64,000 nt of DNA from Bacteroidota bacterium (GTDB taxonomy: Bacteria; Bacteroidota; Bacteroidia; Sphingobacteriales; Sphingobacteriaceae): positions 27,187 to 91,186 of the forward strand of contig JAHJVW010000128.1 in the NCBI GenBank assembly GCA_018828585.1, given 5' to 3'. The notes under the pieces are model-generated. The model was not told where the DNA came from. It ran no database searches and was given only the letters and a program-made list of their open reading frames with translations. Both the position numbers and the translations under genes were made by a program. This document shows positions 22,236 through 32,380 of the stretch, piece after piece; positions within the stretch are counted from its first letter, which is position 1; the number at the start of each line of letters is the position of its first letter.

Positions 22236-22895
22236 ATGAGTAATAAAAAATCAATAATACTTGGCGCTAGCGGACTAATTGGCAGTAAATTATTGCTAAT
22301 TTTACTTGAAAACGAAAACTACTCTGAGGTTAAAATCTTCATCAGAAAACTATTACCAATAGAGCATCCTAATCTTATTCAAATCATTACGGATTTCGAC
22401 CACCTGGAAATGATCAATTCAGAAATTAATTCCCATGTGATTTTTTGTTGTCTGGGTTCAACTAAGAAAAAAACTCCGGACTTAACTGAGTATAGAAAGA
22501 TAGACCATGATTATCCCTTATATTTTGCTAAACAGGGTTTAAAAAGTGAATTAATCCAATACCATATCGTTTCTGCATTAGGTGCAAATGCTCAATCTTC
22601 AAATTTCTATACAAAAATGAAGGGAGAGACAGAAGATGATTTAAAAGAGTTAGGAATACCCGCTTTATACATTTATCAACCTTCCTTTTTAGAAGGAAAC
22701 AGAAAAGAAAATCGTCCCTTAGAAAAAATCATGATGCCAATCATGAAGCTTGTTAACATTCTTTTGGTTGGTGGTTTAAGAAAATATCAAAGCATTTCTG
22801 CAAAAAGTGTTGCCAAAGCGATGTTAAATGAATCAATTAAAAATAAAAGCGGCATCTTTGTACTTGAATCAGATAAAATCAAAGAATTAGCGTGA
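22236..22895 (+). CDS. NAD(P)H-binding oxidoreductase (atypical SDR)
   Basis: LGASGLIGSKLL nucleotide-binding motif. Confidence 0.82.
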   Translation: MSNKKSIILGASGLIGSKLLLILLENENYSEVKIFIRKLLPIEHPNLIQIITDFDHLEMINSEINSHVIFCCLGSTKKKTPDLTEYRKIDHDYPLYFAKQGLKSELIQYHIVSALGANAQSSNFYTKMKGETEDDLKELGIPALYIYQPSFLEGNRKENRPLEKIMMPIMKLVNILLVGGLRKYQSISAKSVAKAMLNESIKNKSGIFVLESDKIKELA

Positions 22896-24751
22896 GTATC
22901 GTATCAGCAGAACAATTAGGACATGCCTTTAATGATTATTGGCTTTTTAAAAATTTAACATTTGGTATCCAACAAGGCCAGAGAGTGGCGCTAGTTGGTA
23001 TAAATGGGGCGGGGAAATCCACTCTATTAAAGTTATTGGCAGAAAAAATTACACCAACAGAAGGAAAAGTGGTAAAAGCTAAAGATATCCGTTTTGGATA
23101 TTTAGAACAAGATCCTCAATTCCAATCTGGTCAATCTATCAGCGACTTTATTTTTAGTTTAGATAACCGACAACAACAAATTATTAGAGAGTACGAAGAG
23201 CTCTTAGAAAATGAAAACCCAGACGTTGATGAAATTAACAGATTGACGGAAGAGCTAAGTAATTTAGAAGCTTGGGAATATGAGCATCAAATCAAGACGA
23301 TTTTAGGACGGTTAGATATTCATCATTTGGATCAAAAAATAGACACCTTATCGGGTGGCCAGAAAAAGCGATTAAGTTTGGCTAAACTGCTAATAGACGA
23401 CCCAGATGTTTATGTAATTGATGAGCCCACCAATCATTTAGATATTGATACCATAGAGTGGTTAGAGAGCTTTCTTACTTCAGGAGGAAAAACAATTCTA
23501 ATGGTTACCCACGACAGGTATTTCTTAGATAATGTTTGTAATGAAATTATAGAATTAGAAAATGGCAATGTATATACCTATAAAGGTAAATATGCTTATT
23601 ATCTAGAGAAAAAGGCAGAGCAAGACGCAATCAACAGTACTGTTTTAGCAAAGAATAAAAATTTGTTAAAAAAAGAATTAGAATGGATGCGCAGAATGCC
23701 GCAAGCTAGAGGAACAAAATCAAAAGCAAGAATTGATTCCTTTTATGATTTAGAAAATAATACAAAAGGTCAGTTTACGAAAGAGACTGTTTTGTTAGAC
23801 GTTAAAGTAAGTCGACAAGGAAAACAAATTCTGGAAATTGAACATATTTCCAAAATCTTTCAAGGAAAAGAAATCTTAGAAAACTTTTCTTATGTCTTTA
23901 AAAAAGGTGATAAAATTGGTCTGACTGGTAAAAATGGGACGGGAAAATCCACTTTATTAAATATCATCACCAATGAGTTAAAACCAGATTCGGGTCGTGT
24001 TAAAAAAGGGGAAACAACTGTTTTTGGCTATTATCATCAATCTGGTTTAAGTTTCGATGAAAGCGAAAGAGTGATAGACGTCATAAAAAACATTGCTGAA
24101 TTTATAGTAATGTCTGATGGTAAAACTATTTCCGCTTCTCAGCTTTTGACACATTTTCTATTTCCCCCTAAAAAGCAGCATGGATTTGTGAGTTTATTAA
24201 GTGGTGGAGAAAAGAAAAGACTCCACTTAATGAAAGTATTAATCAAAAACCCAAATTTTCTAATTTTAGATGAGCCCACTAATGATTTAGATATAGACAC
24301 TTTGAATGTTTTAGAGGAGTTTTTAGAAAATTATCCTGGCGTTTTAGTCTTGGTTTCTCACGATAGATATTTAGTGGACAAATTAACAGAGCAGCTATTC
24401 GTTTTGGAAGGAAATGGTCAAATTCGAATTTATAACGGAAATTATTCTTCTTATAGAATCGAACAAGAACAATTAAAGACTCAGCAAAAGGAAGCAAAGA
24501 CAAGCCCAATTATAGAAATTAAAAAAGAAAGTACGAAACCAAAGTTATCTTATAAAGAACAAAGGGAATTAAAGACGCTGGAAGAAGAAATTGAAGTGGT
24601 TGAAAAACAGATTGAAGATTTAACCAATAAACTCAATAATCCCAAAGCTAACCACGAAGATTTAAGTTCTTTAGCTCAGGAAATTGAAGAACGAAATAAA
24701 TCGTTAGAAGCGAAGTCATTTAGATGGATTGAGTTAAGTGAATTAATATGA
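22892..24751 (+). CDS. ABC-F family ATP-binding cassette protein
   Basis: Two ABC domains (GINGAGKST, GKNGTGKST, LSGGQKKR, LSGGEKKR); GTG start overlapping upstream stop. Confidence 0.93.
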   Translation: MSIVSAEQLGHAFNDYWLFKNLTFGIQQGQRVALVGINGAGKSTLLKLLAEKITPTEGKVVKAKDIRFGYLEQDPQFQSGQSISDFIFSLDNRQQQIIREYEELLENENPDVDEINRLTEELSNLEAWEYEHQIKTILGRLDIHHLDQKIDTLSGGQKKRLSLAKLLIDDPDVYVIDEPTNHLDIDTIEWLESFLTSGGKTILMVTHDRYFLDNVCNEIIELENGNVYTYKGKYAYYLEKKAEQDAINSTVLAKNKNLLKKELEWMRRMPQARGTKSKARIDSFYDLENNTKGQFTKETVLLDVKVSRQGKQILEIEHISKIFQGKEILENFSYVFKKGDKIGLTGKNGTGKSTLLNIITNELKPDSGRVKKGETTVFGYYHQSGLSFDESERVIDVIKNIAEFIVMSDGKTISASQLLTHFLFPPKKQHGFVSLLSGGEKKRLHLMKVLIKNPNFLILDEPTNDLDIDTLNVLEEFLENYPGVLVLVSHDRYLVDKLTEQLFVLEGNGQIRIYNGNYSSYRIEQEQLKTQQKEAKTSPIIEIKKESTKPKLSYKEQRELKTLEEEIEVVEKQIEDLTNKLNNPKANHEDLSSLAQEIEERNKSLEAKSFRWIELSELI

Positions 24752-25005
24752 GTTTATCAAACTGGATAGCTTCATTTGGCGTAGGTATTTTACTAATTGC
24801 ATTCTTCTTAAACATTTATGGATTTATAGACAATAAAAATAAAGTTTATGTTTTATTAAATGCTATTGGTGGTATAATTAGCGGCTATGCGTCTTGGATG
24901 ATTGGCTTCTATCCGTTTGTTGTTTTAAATATTATATGGTCTTTCACCTCTATATTATCGCTGTTTAAAAAATCTGTTCCACGTGAAACATTCAAACCCG
25001 AGTAA
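24748..25005 (+). CDS. Small membrane protein (CBU_0592-like)
   Basis: 85 aa, TM segments; ATGA overlap with the ABC-F gene. Confidence 0.6.
   Translation: MSLSNWIASFGVGILLIAFFLNIYGFIDNKNKVYVLLNAIGGIISGYASWMIGFYPFVVLNIIWSFTSILSLFKKSVPRETFKPE
24975..24990. promoter_or_regulatory. parS-like centromere site TGTTCCACGTGAAACA
   Basis: Exact match to the ParB-site consensus TGTTNCACGTGAAACA. Confidence 0.85.
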
Positions 25006-25041
25006 AGAAAACAAGATAAATTTTTATAAGAAAGATAAGCT

Positions 25042-25049
25042 TATCTTTG
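25042..25049 (+). promoter_or_regulatory. -7-like element TATCTTTG upstream of mnmG
   Basis: Matches TAnnTTTG. Confidence 0.45.
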
Positions 25050-25060
25050 TAACTTAAGTA

Positions 25061-25076
25061 TGTTTCACGTGAAACA
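25061..25076. promoter_or_regulatory. parS centromere site TGTTTCACGTGAAACA
   Basis: Perfect 16-bp palindrome identical to the canonical parS. Confidence 0.93.
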
Positions 25077-25087
25077 AAGAATAAATT

Positions 25088-26950
25088 ATGTTTAAGCAAT
25101 ACGATGTTATAGTTGTTGGTGGAGGTCATGCCGGATGCGAAGCTGCTGCTGCCGCAGCGAATCTTGGATCTTCTGTTCTACTAGTAACCATGAACATGGG
25201 AACTATTGCACAAATGAGTTGTAACCCAGCAATGGGCGGAGTAGCTAAGGGACAAATATTAAGAGAGATTGATGCAATGGGCGGTTATTCTGGAATTATT
25301 GCCGATAAAACCACCATACAATTCAGAATGCTTAATCGTTCAAAAGGACCGGCGATGTGGTCTCCTCGTACACAAAACGACAGAATGAGATTCGCTGAAG
25401 AATGGCGCTTGGCTTTAGAAAAAACACCAAATGTAGACTTTTGGCAAGATATGGTGTCTGGCTTATTGGTTGAGAACGGTGTGGTTTGTGGTGTTAAAAC
25501 AAGTTTGGGGGTAGAAATTACTGCCAATGCGGTAGTCTTAACAAACGGCACCTTTTTGAATGGAATTATACATATTGGTGAAAAGAAGATGGGCGGTGGA
25601 AGAACAGGGGAAAAAGCCGCAACAGGAATTACTGAGCAATTAGTAGAACTTGGATTTGAATCAGGTAGGATGAAAACCGGAACTCCTCCCAGAGTGGATG
25701 GAAGATCTCTAGACTATTCTAAAATGGAAGAACAATGGGGAGATGAGGATGGTGGCAAATTTTCCTATACAGACACAGAAACTCCAAAAGAACAAAGATG
25801 CTGTTGGATTACTTACACCAATGCTGCTGTTCACGAAACCTTGAAAGAAGGCTTCGAAAGATCTCCAATGTTTACAGGTAGAATTAAAGGATTAGGACCA
25901 AGATATTGCCCTTCCATTGAGGATAAGATCAACCGTTTTGCAGAAAGAGAAAGACACCAAATATTTGTTGAGCCAGAAGGTTGGAATACGGTAGAGATTT
26001 ACGTTAACGGATTTTCTACTTCTCTTCCAGAAGATATACAATTAAAAGCACTGAGGTTAATCCCTGGTTTTGAAAACGCTAAAATGTTTAGACCTGGTTA
26101 TGCGATTGAATACGATTTCTTCCCTCCTACTCAATTGAAATTAAGTTTAGAAACAAAATTAATAAAGAACCTTTTCTTTGCAGGACAAATTAATGGAACA
26201 ACAGGTTATGAGGAGGCGGCAGCACAAGGGTTTATTGCTGGATTAAATGCACATCAAAGTATTAATAATAAAGAATCGGTCGTTCTAAAGCGCTCCGAAT
26301 CTTATATTGGTGTTTTAATAGACGACTTAGTAACGAAAGGAACTGATGAACCCTATAGAATGTTCACATCTAGGGCCGAACATCGTCTTTTATTAAGACA
26401 AGACAACGCAGACGAAAGATTAACACCTCTAGCTTTTAATTTAGGCTTAGTAAATGAAGAAAGATTAGATAAGGTCAAAGAGAAAGTGAAAAATTCGGAA
26501 AAGATAATTTCATTAACAAAAGAAATTTCCATTTCTGAGGCAGACGCAAATTCAATTTTAGAAGAATTAGGAACATCACAAATCTCACAACGTTTTAAAC
26601 TCTATGCTTTACTAGGAAGACCTCAGGTTAATATTAAAGATCTTAGAAGGATGAGTCCTGATTTTGATTCCAAATTAAATGAATTTGATAAAGAAACTAT
26701 CGAACAAGCAGAAATTAAAGTGAAGTATAATAGTTACTTTGAAAAAGAGTTAGAGATTGTAGAGAAGATGAAAAAAATGGAAGACAAAGATATTAATCCT
26801 GAATTTAATTATCATAATTTACAATCGCTATCTAAAGAAGCAAGAGAAAAATTAATGAAGATAAAACCGAAAACTTTAGGGCAAGCATCAAGAATTTCTG
26901 GTGTTACACCTTCGGATATCTCAGTTTTAATGGTTCATCTTTCAAGATAA
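25088..26950 (+). CDS. mnmG: tRNA uridine-5-carboxymethylaminomethyl(34) synthesis enzyme MnmG
   Basis: [47 protein letters not shown]. Confidence 0.98.
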   Translation: MFKQYDVIVVGGGHAGCEAAAAAANLGSSVLLVTMNMGTIAQMSCNPAMGGVAKGQILREIDAMGGYSGIIADKTTIQFRMLNRSKGPAMWSPRTQNDRMRFAEEWRLALEKTPNVDFWQDMVSGLLVENGVVCGVKTSLGVEITANAVVLTNGTFLNGIIHIGEKKMGGGRTGEKAATGITEQLVELGFESGRMKTGTPPRVDGRSLDYSKMEEQWGDEDGGKFSYTDTETPKEQRCCWITYTNAAVHETLKEGFERSPMFTGRIKGLGPRYCPSIEDKINRFAERERHQIFVEPEGWNTVEIYVNGFSTSLPEDIQLKALRLIPGFENAKMFRPGYAIEYDFFPPTQLKLSLETKLIKNLFFAGQINGTTGYEEAAAQGFIAGLNAHQSINNKESVVLKRSESYIGVLIDDLVTKGTDEPYRMFTSRAEHRLLLRQDNADERLTPLAFNLGLVNEERLDKVKEKVKNSEKIISLTKEISISEADANSILEELGTSQISQRFKLYALLGRPQVNIKDLRRMSPDFDSKLNEFDKETIEQAEIKVKYNSYFEKELEIVEKMKKMEDKDINPEFNYHNLQSLSKEAREKLMKIKPKTLGQASRISGVTPSDISVLMVHLSR

Positions 26951-27077
26951 GATAAAATACTGTTAATCAGTTAATTATAAATTTTGTGTTTAAGCGGTTA
27001 TTTTTTAATCCGAGACATAATCTTCATAAAAACAAAAAAATTAAATATAAAGCTTAAAAACAGGCTCAAATAAAAAA

Positions 27078-28691
27078 GTGAAAAAACCATCTGTTTATAT
27101 CGTCCTATTTTGCTCTCTTTTGCTATTTTCTTGCGCAAGTTTGCAGCAACCTCAAGGCGGACCAAAAGATATGCTAGCGCCAAAAGTTTTAGAAGAGTCT
27201 CCAAAAAATTTAAGCACCAATTTTAAAGGAGATAAGATTGATATCACTTTTGATGAATATTTTAAACTGTCAAGTGAATTTACTGAGATCAGTATCTCCC
27301 CGTCTTTAGAAATTACACCAGTCTATAAAATAAAGAAAAAAGTTTTAGAAATAGTATTCAAAGATTCTCTTGAAAAAAACACCACTTACACCATAAACTT
27401 TGGAAAGGCAATTCAGGATGTTAATGAGTCTAACGTCTTAAAAAATTACAGTTATGTTTTTGCTACTGGGCCTGTCTTAGATTCGCTACAGATAAGTGGA
27501 ACAATTATTAGCTCTAACGATATTAAGCCTGTTAAAGATGCAACAGCTTTTCTTTTTCATATAGAACAAGATACTTTATTCGGAAAAAAGAAATCATCAC
27601 TTTTTACGACAACAGATAGTGCCGGTCATTTTAGTCTTAAAAATTTAAAAGAGGGAAAGTATACCATTTATGGACTGAAAGAAGCTAATCCTGACAGAAT
27701 TTACAATTCACCAAATGAGGAAATTGCTTTTTTGAGAGATCCTATAAATTTAGTAAAAGATACTTCTGATATTATATTAAAATTATTTAAAGGAATTCCC
27801 GAACGACTTAGAATACTTGATAAAAAGATAGAAAAGGACGGTAGAATAACCTACATTTTTAATAAACCCATTAAAAAACCTTCGATTACTTTTATAGACC
27901 CAATAAATCTGAAAGATCCTATTATTAATTTTTCTAACAAAGGCGACACCGCATCGGTTTGGTTGAGAAGTTATGATTTTGATTCGCTTAAAGTAGCTAT
28001 TAACTCTGACAAGGTAGCCCTAGATACTATTAAACTGACCAGAAGTAAAAAGGATACTTATGAGAGAACCATTTTATTTAGTAATAATTTATCTGGTGGG
28101 AAAATAACACCTGGAAAATCTTTACAACTGACTTTTAATTTACCTATTGAAAATATCAGCAAGCAGTCTGTAGAGTTGCTAGAAGATTCTATTCCAAAAA
28201 CTGGATTTGTCATCAATCAATTAAGTCAATCAAATCTGGTTTATACCGTATCATATCCATGGAAAATAAAAAAACTATACACCCTGAAATTCAATGAAGG
28301 AGCAATTAAAGACATTTACAATACGGCTAACAAGCCACTTAAATTAGATTTTGAATTAGACGAAGTAGAAAATTATGGCAATCTTTCCTTAAATATTGTT
28401 AAAGAAGACAGTACAAAAACCTATATTCTTCAATTGTTTAATTCAGCCAAAAACCTTTATAAAGAAGAAATAATTAAAGAAAATAAAACTATTATTTTTA
28501 ATAATATCCCTATTAGCAAATATACATTGAGAGTTATTGAGGATGCTAATAATAACGGTGAATTTGACACTGGAAATGTGAAGCTAAAAACTCAACCTGA
28601 AAAAGTTTGGTTTTTTGATAAGGAAATTATTACAAGGGCTAACTGGGATAGGGAGGAGAAAATTATTATTCCTAAAAAATTTTCTGATTAA
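27078..28691 (+). CDS. Ig-like (SbsA-type) domain lipoprotein
   Basis: GTG start, lipobox LLFSCA, QQPQGGPKDMLAPKVLEESP typical N-terminus. Confidence 0.75.
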   Translation: MKKPSVYIVLFCSLLLFSCASLQQPQGGPKDMLAPKVLEESPKNLSTNFKGDKIDITFDEYFKLSSEFTEISISPSLEITPVYKIKKKVLEIVFKDSLEKNTTYTINFGKAIQDVNESNVLKNYSYVFATGPVLDSLQISGTIISSNDIKPVKDATAFLFHIEQDTLFGKKKSSLFTTTDSAGHFSLKNLKEGKYTIYGLKEANPDRIYNSPNEEIAFLRDPINLVKDTSDIILKLFKGIPERLRILDKKIEKDGRITYIFNKPIKKPSITFIDPINLKDPIINFSNKGDTASVWLRSYDFDSLKVAINSDKVALDTIKLTRSKKDTYERTILFSNNLSGGKITPGKSLQLTFNLPIENISKQSVELLEDSIPKTGFVINQLSQSNLVYTVSYPWKIKKLYTLKFNEGAIKDIYNTANKPLKLDFELDEVENYGNLSLNIVKEDSTKTYILQLFNSAKNLYKEEIIKENKTIIFNNIPISKYTLRVIEDANNNGEFDTGNVKLKTQPEKVWFFDKEIITRANWDREEKIIIPKKFSD

Positions 28692-28723
28692 TCTTTAGTA
28701 GTATTATTCCTAATACCTAAAGC

Positions 28724-29233
28724 TTATTTAAACCAACCCGAATACATTACATAGTTGTGAGGAAGCTTTTTCAACATTTCCTTTTGTTCCTCTGTTAGCG
28801 GCTTAATTTTCTTCGCTGGGACACCTGCGTATAAATATCCCGATTCACAAATAGTGTTCTCTAGAACAACAGCTCCTGCAGCAATAATGACGAATTCATT
28901 AACCATTGCATGGTCCATTACAATTGCTCCCATACCGATCAAAACGTGGTCTTTCAAAGTGCAACCATGAACCAAAGCATTATGTCCAATAGATACATAA
29001 CTCCCAATAGTGGTTGCCGCTTTTAAATAAGTGGCGTGGATAACTGCACCGTCTTGAATATTTGTAAAGTCTCCAATTTTAATAAAATTTACATCTCCAC
29101 GAATAACTGCGTTAAACCAAACTGAACAATTGTTCCCCATAGAAACATCGCCAATAATCGTACAATTCTCAGCAATGAAACAATCTGTTCCCCATGATGG
29201 ATTTTTATCCTCAACTGGTAAAATAAGTGCCAT
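28724..29233 (-). CDS. Gamma carbonic anhydrase family protein (left-handed beta-helix)
   Basis: Hexapeptide repeats (NCTIIGDVSMGNNCSVWFNAVIRGD, IGHNALVHGC). Confidence 0.93.
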   Translation of the reverse strand: MALILPVEDKNPSWGTDCFIAENCTIIGDVSMGNNCSVWFNAVIRGDVNFIKIGDFTNIQDGAVIHATYLKAATTIGSYVSIGHNALVHGCTLKDHVLIGMGAIVMDHAMVNEFVIIAAGAVVLENTICESGYLYAGVPAKKIKPLTEEQKEMLKKLPHNYVMYSGWFK

Positions 29234-30828
29234 TATAAAATAGTATCTGTTAATGTTTCTTGGTGATTTGGATAATCTGTTGTATAGTGTAAACCCCTAC
29301 TCTCTTTACGTTCCATTGCTGATTTAATGACAATGTAAGAAACTTGAATGAGGTTTCTTAATTCACAAAGTTTTACAGATAATTTTGTCTTCTTATAGAA
29401 ATCTTCAGTTTCCTCATACAAGAGACCTAATCTCCTCATTGCTCTCTCTAATCTGAAATCAGAACGAACGATTCCTACATAATCACTCATCATCTTTTGC
29501 ATTTCGCGAATGTTATGGGTAACTAAAATGTCTTCATTAGAAAGTTGGGTGTTTTTATCGTTCCAGTCTGGTATATTTTCAGGAATATTGAATTCACTTA
29601 ACCTATCTTTTGCATCTAAATATATACGATGCGCAAAAACTAGTGCCTCTAGTAAAGAATTGGAAGCCAATCGATTAGCACCATGCAAACCTGTTGAAGT
29701 TACTTCCCCACAAGCATACAATCTTTTTATGGAAGACTGGCCATTTTCATCAACCATTACGCCACCACACATATAATGACAAGCTGGTGTAACTGGTATC
29801 ATATCTTTGGTCATATCTAACCCAATTGACAAGCATTTAGCATAAATATTAGGAAAATGAATTAACAAATCTTCCTTTTTACGATGTCGAATATCTAGAT
29901 AAACAAAGTCATCTCCAGACTTTTTCATCTCATTATCAATAGCTCTTGCAACAATATCGCGTGGAGCTAAAGATCCACGCTCATCGTATTCATACATAAA
30001 CTCTACACCGTCTTTTCTTTTTAAGACACCACCAAAACCTCTAACCGCTTCGGAAATTAAAAAAGAGGGATATTCTCCAGGATTATACAAAGCAGTTGGG
30101 TGAAACTGGATAAATTCCATATTTCTAATTTTTGCTTTTGCCCGATATGCCATAGCAACACCATCACCTGTGGCAATTGTTGGATTAGTAGTAGAGCTAT
30201 AAATATGACCAGCACCTCCGGCTGCTAATAATGTAACCTTAGATAGAAATTTATCAATTTTACCTGTTTTAGTATCTAAGGCGTAAGCTCCGTAACATTC
30301 AATATCATTAGAATGGCGATTTACAAAATCGCCTAAATGGTGTTGCGTAATTAAATCAACCACAAAATAGTGTGACAACAATTCTATATTAGTATTCTCA
30401 TGTATTTCAGCCAATAAGGATCTTTCTATCTCAAAACCCGTTATATCTTTATAATGAAGTACCCGATGTTCTGAATGTCCACCTTCTTTAGCTAAATCAT
30501 AAACTCCACCTTTGGTTTTATCAAAGTTTGCACCATACTCAATAATCTCATTAATACGGGCAGGACCTTCCCTTACAACAACTTCAACAACCAATTTATC
30601 ACAAAGACCGTCTCCTGCTATTAAAGTATCTTGTATATGCTTGTCAAACGAATCATCCTTTTTATCCACAACAACTGCTACTCCACCTTGAGCATACTTA
30701 GTGTTAGATTCATCCTCATTAGATTTTGTAACTATCAGAACCTTACCATATTGTGCAGCCTTAATGGCAAAACTAAGACCAGCTATTCCAGATCCTATTA
30801 CTAAGAAATCAACATTTTTTATTTTCAT
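29233..30828 (-). CDS. nadB: L-aspartate oxidase
   Basis: FLVIGSGIAGLSFA, NTKYAQGGVAVV, GGHSEHRVLH, LHGANRLASNSLLEALVF. Confidence 0.96.
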   Translation of the reverse strand: MKIKNVDFLVIGSGIAGLSFAIKAAQYGKVLIVTKSNEDESNTKYAQGGVAVVVDKKDDSFDKHIQDTLIAGDGLCDKLVVEVVVREGPARINEIIEYGANFDKTKGGVYDLAKEGGHSEHRVLHYKDITGFEIERSLLAEIHENTNIELLSHYFVVDLITQHHLGDFVNRHSNDIECYGAYALDTKTGKIDKFLSKVTLLAAGGAGHIYSSTTNPTIATGDGVAMAYRAKAKIRNMEFIQFHPTALYNPGEYPSFLISEAVRGFGGVLKRKDGVEFMYEYDERGSLAPRDIVARAIDNEMKKSGDDFVYLDIRHRKKEDLLIHFPNIYAKCLSIGLDMTKDMIPVTPACHYMCGGVMVDENGQSSIKRLYACGEVTSTGLHGANRLASNSLLEALVFAHRIYLDAKDRLSEFNIPENIPDWNDKNTQLSNEDILVTHNIREMQKMMSDYVGIVRSDFRLERAMRRLGLLYEETEDFYKKTKLSVKLCELRNLIQVSYIVIKSAMERKESRGLHYTTDYPNHQETLTDTIL

Positions 30829-30829
30829 A

Positions 30830-31268
30830 ATTTCTATTTACACACTTATATAATTTTATGTGTATAAAGTACTTAAAGGTGTTAATTATAGGTGAGCAAA
30901 TTATCAAAAGTTTTAATAAATGTGAATAACCTTGATTAATGTTATAACACACTTAAATTTTTCAATTACTTACTACAAGTATTAGTATAAGTAGTTAACT
31001 TTTCTAAAATTAAATCGATTAACGGTATAAAATTTTAAAATAATTTTTGCTTTTTAAAATACTCCTGATAATCAGTGTGATAATATTAAATTAATGTTAA
31101 TAAAATGTTAGCCTTATTTAAATTTTGATATTTCAAACAAAAATAGAGCAAACTTATACACCAAACTAACACCTTAATAAATAATAAGTTCTTCTAATAA
31201 AGTAAATTGTTTGTTATTAAATTAGTGGATAAAGCTAATTTTGAATTGTTAAATTTGTTCAACGAAAA
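30830..31268. other. Very AT-rich intergenic region with DnaA-box-like 9-mers (candidate oriC or divergent nad promoter region)
   Basis: TGTGTATAA (30859-30867) and TGTGAATAA (30921-30929) fit TTATNCACA; TTATACACC (31154-31162) and AGTGGATAA (31224-31232) are one-mismatch. Confidence 0.4.
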
Positions 31269-32261
31269 ATGAATATAGCAGAGGAAATTAATTTAAAAGG
31301 TTTTGTTGATGAAGCCATCAGTCCAACTTTAGATCTTTTTAGTGAAATTGAAAAGTTAAAAAAAGAAAAGAACGCAGTTATTCTAGCGCATTACTATCAA
31401 GAAACTGATATACAAGATATTGCAGATTATATAGGTGATAGTTTAGGATTATCGCAAGAAGCTGCTAAAACAGATGCTAAGGTGATAGTTTTTGCTGGAG
31501 TACATTTTATGGCCGAAACGGCAAAGATTTTATCTCCAGATAAAAAGGTTTTATTACCTGATAGTAAAGCAGGTTGTTCACTTTCTGATAGTTGCCCACC
31601 TCATTTATTTAAAAAATTTAAAGAGAAATATCCAGATCATTTAGTAATTACTTATGTAAATTGTACTGCAGAGTTAAAAGCTTTGAGTGATATTGTTTGT
31701 ACCTCGAGTAATGCTGTTCAAATTGTAGAATCATTACCTAAAGATCAGAAAATAATATTCGGACCTGATAAAAATTTAGGTGCTTACGTGATAAAGAAAA
31801 CAGGACGCGATATGGTATTGTGGAATGGTGCATGTATGGTTCATGAAATATTTGCCCGAGAAAAAATATTTAAATTAAAACAAAGACATCCAAATGCTAA
31901 ATTTATTGCACATCCTGAGTGTGAGGAGGTTGTGTTAGAAATGGCTGATTATATTGGTTCTACAACTGGATTATTAAAATATACGATCAACAATCCTGCA
32001 AAAGAATTTATAGTTGCAACCGAGTCAGGTATTATCCACCAAATGGAAAAATCAAATCCTGATAAAACTTTCATCCCAGCTCCACCCAATAACAGTTGTG
32101 CTTGTAACGATTGTCCACACATGAAACGCAATACTTTAGAAAAGCTTTACTTATGTTTAAAAAATGAGCTGCCAGAAGTTGATGTTCCACGTGAAATAAT
32201 TGAAAAGGCAAGGAAACCCATTGAGCGAATGTTAGAAATTTCTGCTAAATTAGGTTTGTAA
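31269..32261 (+). CDS. nadA: Quinolinate synthase
   Basis: [53 protein letters not shown]. Confidence 0.97.
   Translation: MNIAEEINLKGFVDEAISPTLDLFSEIEKLKKEKNAVILAHYYQETDIQDIADYIGDSLGLSQEAAKTDAKVIVFAGVHFMAETAKILSPDKKVLLPDSKAGCSLSDSCPPHLFKKFKEKYPDHLVITYVNCTAELKALSDIVCTSSNAVQIVESLPKDQKIIFGPDKNLGAYVIKKTGRDMVLWNGACMVHEIFAREKIFKLKQRHPNAKFIAHPECEEVVLEMADYIGSTTGLLKYTINNPAKEFIVATESGIIHQMEKSNPDKTFIPAPPNNSCACNDCPHMKRNTLEKLYLCLKNELPEVDVPREIIEKARKPIERMLEISAKLGL
32183..32198. promoter_or_regulatory. parS-like site TGTTCCACGTGAAATA inside nadA
   Basis: One mismatch from TGTTNCACGTGAAACA. Confidence 0.5.
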
Positions 32262-32380
32262 ACCTGAAACTTTTTAAAGGGTTTTAGTATATATATTTTT
32301 ATAATCCTAAGCTATATAAATAGCAAACTAAAAGAACAAAAAAAAAGGGATGTCGATTCAATATTTAATGCGAACTGTCT

